Shown: positions 12,510 through 24,922, counted from the stretch's first letter. The stretch is DNA of 64,000 nucleotides from Ariolimax columbianus (GCA_036924085.1 JAVGWX010000012.1:32918272-32982271); one strand, 5' to 3'. A program made the numbers and translations. Notes: generated by a model from the sequence alone, not told the origin.

Positions 12510-12870
12510 TTCTTCTTCTTCGTTCTAAACTCCCGCTACAAATCCACGAAAAGTGCTTCGTAAGTAACATGATGTTGTCATGAGAACGAAATGCGTTGTG
12601 TTGTGGTTTACAGCTTGGCTGCAATATTTGCACCTTTTGGTCCAACACATCTGAATTCAGCATATCATTTTTGGGTACTGGGTTAGCCTTCCCTCTTCGA
12701 TCTCTTCTCCTTGGCCGGTATGTCCTGTTGCAACCTGTCATCCAGGATCACCACGTGGAAGTGGGAGAAGGGTCTTGGCAGCTCTGGGTCGCTGACCCTG
12801 ACGCTAGCAGTCAGATTTAGGTCGATAACCGCTACGCTGCTCAACATCTTGATCTCACCAAGCCCCATTC
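12510..12870 (-). mobile_element. dispersed repeat E (copy 1)
   Basis: On the minus strand it reads: one unit of the E minisatellite (CTGCTAGCGTCAGGGTCAGC), GATCCTGG, AGCAGGTTGC-like and AAGGAGAAG segments, the core with GTTGGACCAAAAGGTGCAAA, then a short 3' end and GAAGAAGAAG. It splits the 30/31-bp minisatellite field. Six copies of E occur in the window. A short peptide-like stretch (CKxxHNAFRSxDNILLL) is visible in some copies, but no long frame survives. Confidence 0.8.
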
Positions 12871-12879
12871 GATGTAAGG

Positions 12880-13762
12880 TCTACGACCATCTGCTGAATT
12901 CGTCGGCGGGTTATCAACTACTCGCATAATTGGGTGTTCAGTCATCGACCATCCGCTCAATTCGGAATTCAGTCCTCGACTACAAGCTCAATTCTGAGTT
13001 CAGTCCTCGACTACAAGCTCAATTCGGAGTTCAGTCCTCGACTACAAGCTCAATTCGGAGTTCAGTCCTCGACCATCCGCTCAATTCGGAGTTCAGACCT
13101 CGACTACAAGCTCAATTCGGAGTTCAGTCCTCGACTACAAGCTCAATTCGGAGTTCAGTCCTCGACCATCCGCTCAATTCGGAGTTCAGTCCTGGACTAT
13201 AAGCTCAATTCGGAGTTCAGTCCTCGACCATCCGCTCAATTTGAAGTTCAGTACTGCACGATCTCTCAATTCGGAGTTTAGTCCTCGACCGCAAGCTCAA
13301 TTAGTTCAATCCTCGACCATCTCTCAATGCAGTGTTCAATCCTCGACCATATCTCAATTCCGTGTTCAATCCTCGACCATCTCTCAATGCGGTGTTCAAT
13401 CCTCGACCATCTCTCAATGCGGTGTTCAATCCTCGACCATCTCTCAATTCGGTGTTCAATCCTCGACCATCTCTCAATGCGGTGTTCAATCTTCGACCAT
13501 CTCTCAATGCGGTGTTCAATCCTCGACCATCTCTCAATGCGGTGTTCAATCTTCGACCATCTCTCAATGTGGTGTTCAATCCTCGACCATCTCTCAATGC
13601 GGTGTTTAATCTTCGACCATCTCTCAATGCGGTGTTCAATCCTCGACCATCTCTCAATGCGGTGTTTAATCTTCGACCATTTCTCAATGCGGTGTTCAAT
13701 CTTCGACCATCTCTCAATGCGGTGTTCAATCCTCGACTATCTCTCAATGCGGTGTTCAGCCC
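12880..13762. repeat. 30/31-bp minisatellite field
   Basis: At 12930-13250 there is a 31-bp unit (CTCAATTCGGAGTTCAGTCC followed by TCGACTACAAG or TCGACCATCCG, alternating irregularly). At 13260-13762 there is a 30-bp unit (TCTCAATGCGGTGTTCAATC then CTCGACCATC), about 17 copies. The 30-bp period keeps several frames open for 120-160 codons on both strands (for example 13327-13809 plus, 13301-13747 minus), and I treat these as artefacts. Confidence 0.95.
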
Positions 13763-14192
13763 AAGCTGACATGGCTGGAGTTTGGTTCACGAGGCGCTTA
13801 AATAACTAAGCTCTAGTACTTTTAAGGGATGGTGTGGGGAAAAGGTGCAAGAGAGAGAGAGAGAGAGAGAGAGGGAGGGAGAAATTACAAGAAATAAATA
13901 GGCTCAAAATATATTGATTTGGTTATGCAAACCAGGAGATATTTTTTTGTAATCGCCTCAGACAGTTTTTCTCCATATCTTTGTACCGGTGAAACATTTG
14001 AAATAATTGTGAGAAATCAATGAGCGTCTACATTACATGTATTATATTTAGAGCTGACAGTCCATTAAAGTGATTAGTCAGTTGTAAATGTAAGGTGTAG
14101 AATATATGCTACATGTAACTGGAACTATGGATGCTTGAGGGAATTGAGGGGGTAAAATGGAATGATAAAGTCACTTATATAAAACTTTGGGG
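13763..14192. other. nothing recognised; GA run
   Basis: A GA microsatellite at about 13850-13876. The rest is AT-rich without a gene. Confidence 0.4.
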
Positions 14193-14672
14193 AGGAGACC
14201 AACGTCTGGGCAGACAAAAGGGGGGCGGGGTCTGGCGTCTGGGCAGACAAAAGGGGGGGGGGGGTCTGGCGTCTGGGCAGACAAAAGGGGGGGGGGGGGT
14301 CTGGCGTCTGGGCAGACAAAAAGGGGGGGGGGTCTGGCGTCTGGGCAGACAAAACATGCGGATCAGACATGTTAGTAAGGGTCAGGATAAATGTACCGGC
14401 CAAGACCCTCACCTCCACTTTCTCGAAGTCCTCCCTGGAAACGAGATGTTCTTGGCAACGTGGCTAACGGGGTAGTGGATCGACGTGAACCCCGTAGTAG
14501 AGAACAACACGCAGATGAAGTCAAACATTGCACAACCGCATGGAGGACCCAGGCCCACCTTCATCAGCACGCTTAAGATGTGAGGAAAGCTAGTGTAAGC
14601 CGCCATTTAACGGCCTTTTCAGAGCCCGCAAATGAGCAAAGACTCATCGTGGGCATGCACAACAACATACAA
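14193..14672 (+). mobile_element. dispersed repeat D (copy 3)
   Basis: Opens with five tandem units built on GTCTGGGCAGACAAAA plus a G run of varying length (14205-14350). It continues with GCGGATCAGACATGTTAGTA and GTCAGGATAAATGTACCGGC, then the conserved arm (GACGTGAACCCCGTAGTAGA, CTTCATCAGCACGCTTAAGA) and the TCGTGGGCATGCACAACAAC end. The G-run units are specific to this copy. Confidence 0.8.
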
Positions 14673-14679
14673 CAACTTT

Positions 14680-14965
14680 GTAGGAAGCGGATAGATGCAA
14701 GTGGGACTAGACGTAAAGAGAAGACGTTTGCCATGGATAGGACACACATTACGGAAACCAGCTGATAACATTACAAGGCAGTCACTGTTTTGGAATGCTC
14801 AGGGCAAAATAAGTGGGGACAGACCTAAACACTCCTGGAGAAGAGATGTAGAGACAAACTTAACAACGGCAGGAAAGACGTGGCGTGAGCTGGAAATGGT
14901 GGCGCGTGGCAGGAAGACTTGGCGAGTAGTTGAAGACCTATGCTCTGCTGGGAGTTAAAGGGTTT
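14680..14965 (+). pseudogene. LINE C-terminal remnant (RTE-like)
   Basis: The frame 14695-14958 reads RRRLPWIGHTLRKPADNITR, then SLFWNAQGK, RPKHSWRRDVETNL and KTWRELEMVARGRKTWR. That is the typical C-terminal tail after the reverse transcriptase of RTE-type LINEs. The stop is followed by a short 3' UTR (GGGTTTTACTTGATTGATTT). It is a 5'-truncated copy, and the same tail family occurs at 57225-57440. Confidence 0.85.
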
Positions 14966-15369
14966 TACTTGATTGATTTGATTGAACTGTAAGGTATAGC
15001 TAGTCCCATAACAGACTACTATCAGGGATGAAGTGTTGGAGACTACATTCCACAAGACCACGTTTGCTTACGAGGTTGAGTTACCAGTTACCCTTCCCGC
15101 TGCCGCCCCTTCCCTAACAGTAAGTCATGTATAATTTTACAGCTGGATAACTGGAGCGTACCGATAACAGGAGATAAACTCAGTACCTTTTGTATTAATA
15201 GCGAGCGCCCTGCCACTACACTAATCTTACGTCAAAAGTAGATGATCAAAATAAAATAATCAGTAATCAATTATGACAATCTTGCCAGATGATATAAGAG
15301 ACATGGATGGCCAATACACACGTTTGTCTGCATACTGGATTAGCAGGTATATCAATGACCTCTATACCA

Positions 15370-15830
15370 CGAGGGGTAGAAGAAGCGCGGCTGAGAGAGG
15401 GAACAAATGAAAGAGAGATGAGAGAGAGAAAAGGGGGAGAGAAGAGAAAAATGGGGAGAGAAGGGAGAAAGAGGGAGTGAAATTGAAAGACAAAGCGCGA
15501 GAGGGGCAGAGGGAGAGAGAAAAAGGGCGAGAGAAGGGAGAAAGAGAGAAAGAGGTAGTGAAATTGAAAGACAAAGCGCGAGAGGGGCAGAGGGAGAGAG
15601 AAAAACGGAGAGAGTGAGGAAAGAAGGGACGGGGAGAAAGTGAGGAGAGAGGGAGAGAAAGAGTTTAAGTGAAAGCTAGAGAGAGTGGGAGAAGGGAAAA
15701 GATAAAGGGAGAGAAAAAGGGAGAGAGAAAGAGGGGGAGTGAAAGAGAGGGAGAGAAAAGGGGAGAAAGAGAGTTTGAGAGATCTAGATACAGAGAGAAA
15801 GAGAGAAATGTATCGACATTTATGATCAGC
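15370..15830. repeat. GA-rich low-complexity tract
   Basis: Purine-rich (GAGA, GGGAGAGA) on the plus strand. It contains an imperfect duplication of about 82 bp (GAAATTGAAAGACAAAGCGC at about 15479 and 15561). Frames opposite it are serine/leucine/phenylalanine artefacts. Confidence 0.9.
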
Positions 15831-16555
15831 TGTTGCTGGTGTGTGAAGATAGTTGTGCCGAACACTTCATGATTCTTCTCTGAAAGCCAGCTATAGTGAT
15901 CTGATATCCATGGGCGTACTCAAGAAGGTCAGTCCTAGCGCCTCTGGCTGTAGTGTAATGCTAAATTTCTCAGTAGGCTCAGCAGCAAAATGATGATCAC
16001 AACTCCGTTGGCCAGGCTACTAATACATCCTGTTTCGAGGCACATGACGTGAACTTCAGGTGGGCGTGTAAGATGTTGTACCTGACATGATCGAATTAAG
16101 CACACTTCTGTGTAAACGAAGCAACATACCTGGCAAAGGTGAAATATTCCAGTCTTACGTCCCTTGTTGATTATGCTATCAATCACCGCGCGACTTCTCA
16201 AGAGAGACAATTACAATGCATAAATTTGCATGCACTTTTTCATACTTCGTGACACGTAAACTCCACAACAGGACAGCCGAGAAGTGTGCAGTCATTTATC
16301 AGTCGGGTATCGCTGTGATAGCGACAAGTTTAAACACAAAGAAAGAGGTTCTTAACCTTTGAGAACAGCAGGTTCTGGTTTAATTTTACAAGTTACCTTT
16401 GAATGATCGTAGTCAGTTTGCATGTTAAATTCAGTTTTTTCCTCTGTATCCTCTCATTTCTAAACACGTTGGTATATAATATATGATACTTTAGTACAGC
16501 ATCCCAAAAGTATTTGTTTCCATAAGCAAAAAATAGTCAGTGAGTTTTACTTTGT
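15831..16555. other. nothing recognised
   Basis: No convincing frame or shared repeat. Confidence 0.35.
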
Positions 16556-16557
16556 TT

Positions 16558-18490
16558 TAAAAAAATACTAATGTTCTGACAGGTACTATCTAAAACTAAT
16601 GTTCTGACAGGTACTATCTAAAACTAATGTTCTGACAGGTACTATCTAAAACTAATGTTCTGACAGGTACTATCTAAAACTAATGTTCTGACAGGTACTA
16701 TCTAAAACTAATGTTCTGACAGGTACTGTATAAAACTAATGTTCTGACAGGTACTATCTAAAACTAATGTTCTGACAGGTACTATCTAAAACTAATGTTC
16801 TGACAGGTACTATCTAAAACTAATGTTCTGACTGGTACTATCTAAAACTAATGTTCTGACAGGTACTGTATAAAACTAATGTTCTGACAGGTACTATCTA
16901 AAACTAATGTTCTGACAGGTACTGTATAAAACTAATGTTCTGACAGGTACTATCTAAAACTAATGTTCTGACAGGTACTATCTAAAACTAATGTTCTGAC
17001 AGGTACTATCTAAAACTAATGTTCTGACAGGTACTATCTAAAACTAATGTTCTGACAGGTACTATCTAAAACTAATGTTCTGACAGGTACTATCTAAAAC
17101 TAATGTTCTGACAGGTACTATCTAAAACTAATGTTCTGACAGGTACTATCTAAAACTAATGTTCTGACAGGTACTGTATAAAACTAATGTTCTGACAGGT
17201 ACTATCTAAAACTAATGTTCTGACAGGTACTATCTAAAACTAATGTTCTGACAGGTACTATCTAAAACTAATGTTCTGACAGGTACTATCTAAAACTAAT
17301 GTTCTGACAGGTACTGTATAAAACTAATGTTCTGACAGGTACTATCTAAAACTAATGTTCTGACAGGTACTGTATAAAGCTAATGTTCTGACAGGTACTA
17401 TCTAAAACTAATGTTCTGACAGGTACTATCTAAAACTAATGTTCTGACAGGTACTATCTAAAACTAATGTTCTGACAGGTACTATCTAAAACTAATGTTC
17501 TGACAGGTACTATCTAAAACTAATGTTCTGACAGGTACTATCTAAAACTAATGTTCTGACAGGTACTATCTAAAACTAATGTTCTGACAGGTACTATCTA
17601 AAACTAATGTTCTGACAGGTACTGTATAAAACTAATGTTGTGACAGGTACTGTATAAAACTAATGTTGTGACAGGTACTGTATAAAACTAATGTTGTGAC
17701 AGGTACTGTATAAAACTAATGTTCTGACAGGTACTATATAAAACTAATGTTCTGACAGGTACTGTATAAAACTAATGTTCTGACAGGTACTGTATAAAAC
17801 TAATGTTGTGACAGGTACTCTATAAAACTAATGTTCTGACAGGTACTGTATAAAACTAATGTTGTGACAGGTACTCTATAAAACTAATGTTGTGACAGGT
17901 ACTGTATAAAACTAATGTTCTGACAGGTACTGTATAAAACTAATGTTGTGACAGGTACTGTATAAAACTAATGTTGTGACAGGTACTGTATAAAACTAAT
18001 GTTGTGACAGGTACTGTATAAAACTAATGTTGTGACAGGTACTGTATAAAACTAATGTTGTGACAGGTACTGTATAAAACTAATGTTCTGACAGGTACTC
18101 TATAAAACTAATGTTGTGACAGGTACTGTATAAAACTAATGTTGTGACAGGTACTGTATAAAACTAATGTTGTGACAGGTACTATCTAAAACCAATGTTG
18201 TGACAGGTACTGTATAAAACTAATGTTGTGACAGGTACTGTATAAAACTAATGTTCTGACAGGTACTCTATAACTTTAATGTTCTGACAGGTACTGTATA
18301 AAACTAATGTTGTGACAGGTACTCTATAAAACTAATGTTGTGACAGGTACTGTATAAAACTAATGTTGTGACAGGTACTCTATAAAACTAATGCTCTGAA
18401 TGGGACTCTATAATACTAATGTTCTGAATCGTCCTCTATAATATTAATGTTTTGACAGGCTCACTATAGTACTAATGTTCTGACTGGTAC
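16558..18490. repeat. 28-bp satellite array
   Basis: About 69 copies of a 28-bp unit, ACTAATGTTCTGACAGGTAC plus TATCTAAA. Units up to about 17620 are mostly TTCTGACAGGTACTATCT. After that the prevailing variant is TTGTGACAGGTACTGTATA. The last units from about 18390 are degenerate. Confidence 0.97.
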
Positions 18491-18784
18491 TCCATATATA
18501 GTACACAATAATTTTGCCCTAGCCAGGGGTAATCCCAGACAGGTTGTCATACCATCAAGATGATAAACATGCCATGATATAACCAAACGGACTTTGTGTT
18601 TGCAGACACTTTTCTAGTCAACATGAGACCAAAAATAACTAGCGAATAGCGGGTGACCGAACGGTTCTAGAGACACAGGTTTGAATGCAGGTACGCCCTC
18701 GATTGTTGCATGTGTGTGTTTGTTTGATTTTTGATTTATTTGTTAAACATATTTTGTTAAAGCATTGTTTTCTATTTTTTGCAG

Positions 18785-18960
18785 AGACCTCCACATTGTG
18801 GATGTTGTCATTCCATGGGGATGCCCAGGATACGCTGCTGGTTGTACACGTGGAAGGCTTCTAGTCTTGACATGTCACGTTTGAGTAACGTCCAGGTTTC
18901 CGAGCAGAAAAGTTGGACTGGGACCATGCAAGACTGGTAGATGCGGATTTTTGGCCTCCA
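18785..18960 (-). pseudogene. LINE C-terminal remnant (RTE/CR1-like)
   Basis: The minus-strand translation reads KIRIYQSCMVPVQLFCSETW, then TLLKRDMSRLEAFHVYNQQR and ILGIPM. This matches the LINE segment normally written YG/CSETWTL...LEAFHMRCQRRILGI, downstream of the reverse-transcriptase active site. Upstream (higher coordinates) it runs straight into the 57-bp array. Confidence 0.8.
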
Positions 18961-19272
18961 CCTAATTTCGGAAACACTAGACTGTCGCTGAGTTTCTCTG
19001 TTCGGTCATGTCATACGGCTGGACCAGAGAGCACTGTACCGACACTGAGCTACTCTGTTCGGTCATGTCATACGGCTGGACTAGGAAACGCTGGACCGTC
19101 GCCAAGCTTCTCTGTTCGGGGATGTCAAACGGCTGGACTAGGAAACACTGGACCGTCGCCGAGCTTCTCTGTTCGGGCATATCAAACGGCTGGACTAGGA
19201 AACACTGGACCGTCGCCGAGCTTCTCTGTTCGGGCATGTCAAACGGCTGGACTAGGAAACACTGGCCCACAA
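18961..19272. repeat. 57-bp minisatellite
   Basis: About five units of 57 bp, landmarks GGAAACACTGGACCGTCGCC and TGTTCGGGCATGTCAAACGG. 57 is 19 codons, so a 166-codon frame (18913-19413) with a 19-residue repeat stays open. There is no other sign that it is a gene. Confidence 0.9.
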
Positions 19273-19409
19273 GATTCTTCTCAGATCGTTCCTAAGCGCC
19301 AAAGAACTTCCCTCTCTGCTCTGGGCGAGGCCTGGAGTCGTGCCTCAGCAGTGGACCATGGATGTGACCGATCCACGCAACGGGCCTCAGACGCCTTTGT
19401 GAACTTACT

Positions 19410-19545
19410 ATAATTATTACTATAATTATTACTATTATTATTACTATTATTACTATTATTACTATTATTATTACTATTATCATTATTACTATTATCATTT
19501 TTACTATTATTACAATTATTACTACTATTATTATTACTGCTGCTT
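19410..19545. repeat. (TTA)n microsatellite
   Basis: Imperfect TAT/TTA trinucleotide repeats with some CAT units. Confidence 0.9.
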
Positions 19546-19887
19546 TGTTTAAAAAAATACCTCGGGGACCTAAGAAGACGAGAAAAGGAAGTCAGAACCA
19601 GATGACAACAATACAATGGATGGATCAACAAACGTAGGTCGAGTGTGCTGTAGAAACGGAGCGAAACGAAATGTGTGTACATTCAACAAACTTCATAAGC
19701 CACCAGTATCATTTTCCTTCATTATCTGGTAGAAGGATTGAACACTTGTGATACTCAGGGTGTGGTGACATCAACTTTCATTAGTTCTCTGTTTCGTAAT
19801 TCAAAGAGTAAGAAAATAGGGACCACCAAAAAGACAGAGGAGATAGATATAAACAACCATATAGTGTATATTTGAAACAAGAAATAC

Positions 19888-19889
<2 letters not shown>

Positions 19890-19957
<68 letters not shown>

Positions 19958-20150
19958 TGAGAGAGAGACAGAGAGATAGAGAGACATAGATTGAGAGAGA
20001 TACAGAGAGACAGAGAGAGATAGAGAGAGATAGAGACACAGAGAGTAATAGAGAGAGACAGAGAGAGACACAGAGAGACAGATAGAGAGAAAGAGAGAGA
20101 CAGTGAGAGATAGAGAGACAGACAGAGAGAGAGATAGAGAGACAGATATA

Positions 20151-20214
<64 letters not shown>

Positions 20215-20240
20215 CAGAGAGAGAGAGAGATGTAACAGAT
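19890..20240. repeat. TA and GA/CAGA microsatellite complex
   Basis: TA tracts at 19890-19940 and 20150-20194, with GAGA/CAGAGA/TAGAGA between and after. Antisense frames of up to 202 codons across it (serine/leucine/tyrosine/isoleucine only) are artefacts. Confidence 0.93.
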
Positions 20241-20379
20241 GGCTAATAACAGAAAAATGTTGCACGTGTTTGCTGAAAACCTGTGCTCCGATGGGAGGGG
20301 CGGGAGGTGACAGAATATTGACTTCAATCAAAGACCGCCTATTAAAGTATGACACAGCGATTGATGACTTCTCAATTAA

Positions 20380-21245
20380 GTACTCTTCATTCGATGCTAC
20401 TTCAAACAACTACTCCTTAATCGATGATACATCAATCACTTACTCCTCAAATCGATGATACGTCAATCACTTACTCCTCAAATTGATAATACATCAATCA
20501 AGTACTCATCAATCAATGATACATCAATCAAGTACTCCTCAATCAATGATACATCAATCAACTACTCATCAAACGATGACACATCAATCAACTACTCATC
20601 AAACGATGATACATCAATCAACTACTCCTCAATCAATGATACATCAATCAAGTACTCCTCAATCAATGAAACATCAATCATCTACTCATCAAACGATGAT
20701 ACATCAATCAACTACTCCTCAGTGAATGCTACATCAAACCACTACGCCTCAATCGATGATACATCAATCAACTACTCCTGAATCAATGACACATCAATTG
20801 ATGATACATCAATCGATGAATAATCAATCACTTACTCCTCAATCGATGATATATCAGTCGATGGAATCAATGACACAGCAATCAATGACTCGGCAATCAA
20901 TGATTCAGCAAAGATGATTCAGCAATCAATGACACCTGAATCATTGGCACAGCAATCGATCACTTAACAATCAATGACTTAGCAATCAATGAATTAGCAA
21001 TTAATGACTCAACTGCTCCAGTAATCAATGATTCAGCAATCAATGAATCAGACAATCAATGACTCGCCAATCAATGACTCAGCAATCAATGATTCAGCAA
21101 GCGACGACTCAGCAATCAATGACAGCTGAATCATTGACACAGCAATCGATCACTTAACAATCAATGACTTAGCAAATAAATGGCTTAGCAATCAATGACT
21201 CAGCAATTAATGACTCAACTGCTCCAGTAATCAATGATTCAGCAA
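20380..21245. repeat. 30-bp then 15-bp minisatellite
   Basis: 20380-20780 has a 30-bp unit, CATCAATCAACTACTCCTCA plus ATCAATGATA. From about 20800 to 21245 the period shortens to about 15 bp (CAATCAATGACTCAG), with a larger duplication (TGAATCATTGACACAGCAAT near 20938 and 21127). The reading frames are repeat artefacts. Confidence 0.92.
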
Positions 21246-22439
21246 TACACAAAATGCACGAATGTGGAACTAAACGTAGCTCGATAAGAGATATACTACC
21301 CCAGAGAGGACAGATCAGGAATGTGCATGACCAGCGAGCTACAGTAATCGCCAGCATCCACTGTCCCTCTATCTTCTGCAGAAATATACTAAGCACCTAT
21401 GTGTCTGCCTAGAGCGCGATGATATCTAATCTGCCAAACATAACATATTTCCAGGAAAGAGACGCCACCTTAATGGACCTTACCGAAGTTTTAATGAAAA
21501 AGGCAAGTACTTTGGGTATATTCACAAAATTCCACCTAATGCTGGCTTTTCAAAAACCCTCCCCATTTCTCATCCGTCATCTCTGTAAACTTTTGATTGA
21601 ACTCTCTTCCACTCTATGTATACTTGATTAGACTTATAAACTCCAATGTTAAAATCACCTACCTATACGTAACACTTAGTTTAGTTCTACACAAAACAAC
21701 ATTTGCATACTCTATTTAATTATGTGAAACGCGAATGACTAAATATTCTCCTCGTATAAGAGATGATGTGTCCAAACAGATTGTAATACCTGGCAAGAGT
21801 GAAACAATCCTAAGAAAGTTTAGACCGGTTTAGGTGAACCGTAAGCAGCTTTGAAAGATAAGAGGGTTTGCTGCTCTAGATATATTTGTATGCGAGTACG
21901 GGTTGCCAGGTGGTGGGTGACTTGGACGTCCAAATTATGTGTAAATCACATTCCCCTCCCGTGTTCAAAGTCGTCCACTTTTAACATAACATTCCTCTTC
22001 ACACCCCCCCCCCCCCCCCTTTTATGTGGACGTATTTTATGGAGAGTCCCGAATCAGGAAGTTGAATGCTTCTTCTGTGACTAAAGGTTAGGATACTAAC
22101 GTTATGGTCAGGTGAAACATTCTGACCTCATGTCTATGTCGTGCAACTGAAATCTTGAATTGAACGTGCCGACAACAGGAATCAAGACCGGTACTTTTGC
22201 AATGAGAGGCGAGCACTCTACTGGACGCCCTTCAGACACACAGATCAAGGAACTTTTGGAGGCTTCTACACCTGTTATCCACTCATGCCGTTTCCATCCA
22301 GTGTGTTCTGAGCGGAGAATGGAATATGGCTCTGTTGCGGCCACTGGAATAAGGAACACTTTAATCTTGATATTCAATCAAAATCAGTGTCTGATGCCAT
22401 TTAACCAAAATATATCCGTTCGCTGTGCAAATCCAGCAT
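21246..22439. other. nothing recognised; C run
   Basis: A C run at about 22003-22018. Frames at 21419-21631 and 22160-22450 have no recognised motif. Confidence 0.35.
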
Positions 22440-22530
22440 GTCGGTTATAAAAGTGCGCGCTGAAGTCGGAGGTTCTATGCCATAATGCGCAAAACACAGT
22501 ACAACACATTCAACACACTTGGGAACAAAG
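22440..22530 (+). mobile_element. SINE B core fragment
   Basis: Contains GCGCTGAAGTCGGAGGTTC and ATGCGCAAAACACAGTACAA, which are the core and 3' part of SINE family B without the tRNA-like head. Confidence 0.5.
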
Positions 22531-22779
22531 CAAACGCAACACCAAAAAGTGTCACTTCAGAGCTGGTCATTATCCAAAACGACACAATTATATAGAAATT
22601 CCTTTTTATTCAGTTGTCTTCCCCTTTTTACACTGAATTCAGTCGAATACAATGTGGAAGTCAGACATTGATGGAAACTTTTTAATCGGTGACACCCGCT
22701 GTAAACTGACATTTATTAATTATTTCAAATGTTTGGGAAAGTTCGGTTATTTTAAAGTAACATATATTCTTCAGTTGTT

Positions 22780-23038
22780 GTGTAATGTCCACAATGAGTA
22801 AGTTGACTCTTTTGTGCGCCCTAAAAAGGACGTTAAGTGGTGGGTTGTAAGTAGCTTTCCTCACATCGCGAGCTTGCTGACAAAGGTGGACCACGATCCT
22901 TCAGTCGGTTGTGCTATGCTTGGCTTCATCTGCGTGGCGCTCACTACTACGGGGATCACATCGATCCACATCTCGTCAGACAAGCTGCCTTGAAAACAAT
23001 CAGTTTCCAGGGGGCGCTACATGGAAGAGAGATTGTGG
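22780..23038 (-). mobile_element. dispersed repeat D (copy 4), conserved arm
   Basis: On the minus strand this is the D arm (GATGTGATCCCCGTAGTAGT, CACGCAGATGAAGCCAAGCA) through GGGCGCACAAAAGAGTCAAC to the family end TTGTGGACATTACACAACAA. The 37-bp array at 23040-23695 lies exactly where the D opening region should be, so I treat array and arm as one element. Confidence 0.8.
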
Positions 23039-23039
23039 T

Positions 23040-23695
23040 CCTGGGCAGTGGGTTGTGCCTGACCGTGACGCGACGTCCTGGTCAGTGGTTGTGCCTGACC
23101 GTGACGCGACGTCCTGGTCAGTGGGTTGTGTCTGACCGTGACGCAACGTCCTGGTCAGTGGGTTGTGTCTGACCGTGACGCGACGTCCTGGTCAGTGGGT
23201 TGTGCCTGACCGTGACGCGACGTCCTGGTCAGTGGGTTGTGCCTGACCGTGACGCGACGTCCTGGTCAGTGGGTTGTGCCTGACCGTGACGCGACGTCCT
23301 GGTCAGTGGGTTGTGTCTGACTTTGACGCGACGTCCTGGTCAGTGGGTTGTGCCTGACCGTGACGCGACGTCCTGGTCAGTGGGTTGTGCCTGACCGTGA
23401 CGCGACGTCCTGGTCATTGGGTTGTGCCTGACCGTGACGCGACGTCCTGGTCAGTGGGTATGCCTGACCGTGACGCGACGTCCTGGTCAGTGCATTGTGC
23501 CTGACCGTGACGCGACGTCCTGGTCAGTGTATTGTGCCTGACCGTGAGGCGACGTCCTGGTCAGTGTATTGTGCCTGACCGTGACGCGACGTCCTGGTCA
23601 GTGTATTGTGCCTGACCGTGACGCGACGTCCTGGTCAGTGTATTGTGTCTGACCGTGACGCGACATCCTGGTCAGTGGGTTGCACCTGACTGGAC
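23040..23695. repeat. 37-bp minisatellite inside repeat D
   Basis: About 17 to 18 units of 37 bp, with landmarks GTGGGTTGTGCCTGACCGTG and ACGCGACGTCCTGGTCA. The units are nearly identical (mostly single-base differences), so expansion or homogenisation is recent. The reverse complement carries the D-type start TGACCAGGACGTCG...GTCAGGCAC. Confidence 0.95.
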
Positions 23696-23699
23696 TTGC

Positions 23700-24712
23700 G
23701 TCTCAGTTTCCAATATTCTTTAGTAAACATAAATTAATAGAATATATCGGTAAGTGGTAAATAAATTTGTTTGATATTTTAAAATGCGTATCCATTTCTT
23801 TTTAACACTTCTAATTTTAGTCTGATGTAGCACATTAATGGTGCATTTAAAGACGAAAAATGAAACCACCATTCTTCACCAAATACATACACGTATTTTC
23901 AATATTTGGGATTGTGACAGCTATTCCAACAAATTTAGGAAATATTACCGTCAAGTTTATGCACAGAAATGTCCGTAATGATACACTAACATGCAGTCAG
24001 ATAGTAAGATAAGCCGTAGGTCACCGTGTTCCATCTATCTTGTCCACTTGTGTCGTTAGGCATCGTGAGAAGGTATGACCTCCTCCGTTTCTTATTTTTT
24101 TTTTTGGCAGGTGAAAATCCGCTGGTGACTTGCCAGGTAAATCCTTTAGTCCGTCTTTTTAATTCATGAACAAGGTCCGAAGCAATTTTCTACAAAACTG
24201 CATGTCATATCAAAATGATTTTTTTTCCATTCAGCCTTAGAATATCCATGCCGCTAAATAAATATTTTTTTTCTCTAAGAAAATTGATGTATTTTGAACA
24301 AATTATTCAATAGGCTATATTAAAAAGCAACCTCACAGAATTGGACATAATTTTAACATGTATACAGTACTCAGTCGTGCTGTGACATTCAAATAAGCTG
24401 ATTTGAAAACAAATTCCTGATTATCCCGTGCCCCAATTAGACATTTTGTCAAGTGCGGAATACAACCAAAGTCATTCATGCGAAACTGTCGTTCAGATAT
24501 AGGCGTATCCCGATATTATAATGTGTGGGGTTGTTATGTGACATATAGTTGCTTGTACAAAACTTACATTGATATCAATTTCAAAATGAGTTTGAAGTGT
24601 ACATTTAATACAATGCAGAGGATGACCGTTTTACTATTCAAGTTTTTCCGTAGGGAATCTAAGATAAGTCATTTTTCTGTTGTTGCTTTCGCCTTTTTTT
24701 CTATTTATTAAG
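23700..24712. other. AT-rich, nothing recognised
   Basis: AT-rich. A 77-codon frame at 24478-24711 has no recognised motif. Confidence 0.4.
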
Positions 24713-24922
24713 GCGGTGTGCGTTGCACTGTGGTTTTTATTTTGCGCATGTCAGCCCAGTGCATCCGACTTCAGCATGCATTTTATGTAAGGGTCTGCTT
24801 CCTCCTGCATTTTCTAAGAGGTTGCTTCCCCGGGGTAACGGCCGGTGCTGTGATGGGGATCGAACCCAGCACCTTCAGATTGTGAGTCGTGTCACTTAAC
24901 CACTAGTCCAAGCAGTCCCCTT
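24713..24922 (-). mobile_element. tRNA-derived SINE, family B (copy 2)
   Basis: On the minus strand: AAGGGGACTGCTTGGACTAG, TGGTTAAGTGACACGACTCA (box A), GGTGCTGGGTTCGATCCCCA (box B), GCAACCTCTTAGAAAATGCA, the core TGCTGAAGTCGGATGCACTG, then GTGCAACGCACACCGCC. It is the fullest tRNA-like head among the copies, plus an extra 20-odd bp that is also present in the copy at 63284. Confidence 0.9.

Noticed and set aside
13301..13809. Long frames on both strands (up to 160 codons)
   Set aside because: They lie wholly in a 30-bp minisatellite whose period is a multiple of three; several frames on both strands are open at once.
16558..18490. CRISPR array
   Set aside because: Head-to-tail identical units without variable spacers, in a eukaryotic repeat landscape; the same holds for all other arrays here.
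18913..19413. 166-codon frame with a 19-residue repeat
   Set aside because: Open because of a 57-bp minisatellite, partly antisense to a LINE fragment; no start context or domain.
19755..20409. 190- to 202-codon minus-strand frames
   Set aside because: Low-complexity TA and GA tracts; serine, leucine, tyrosine and isoleucine runs.
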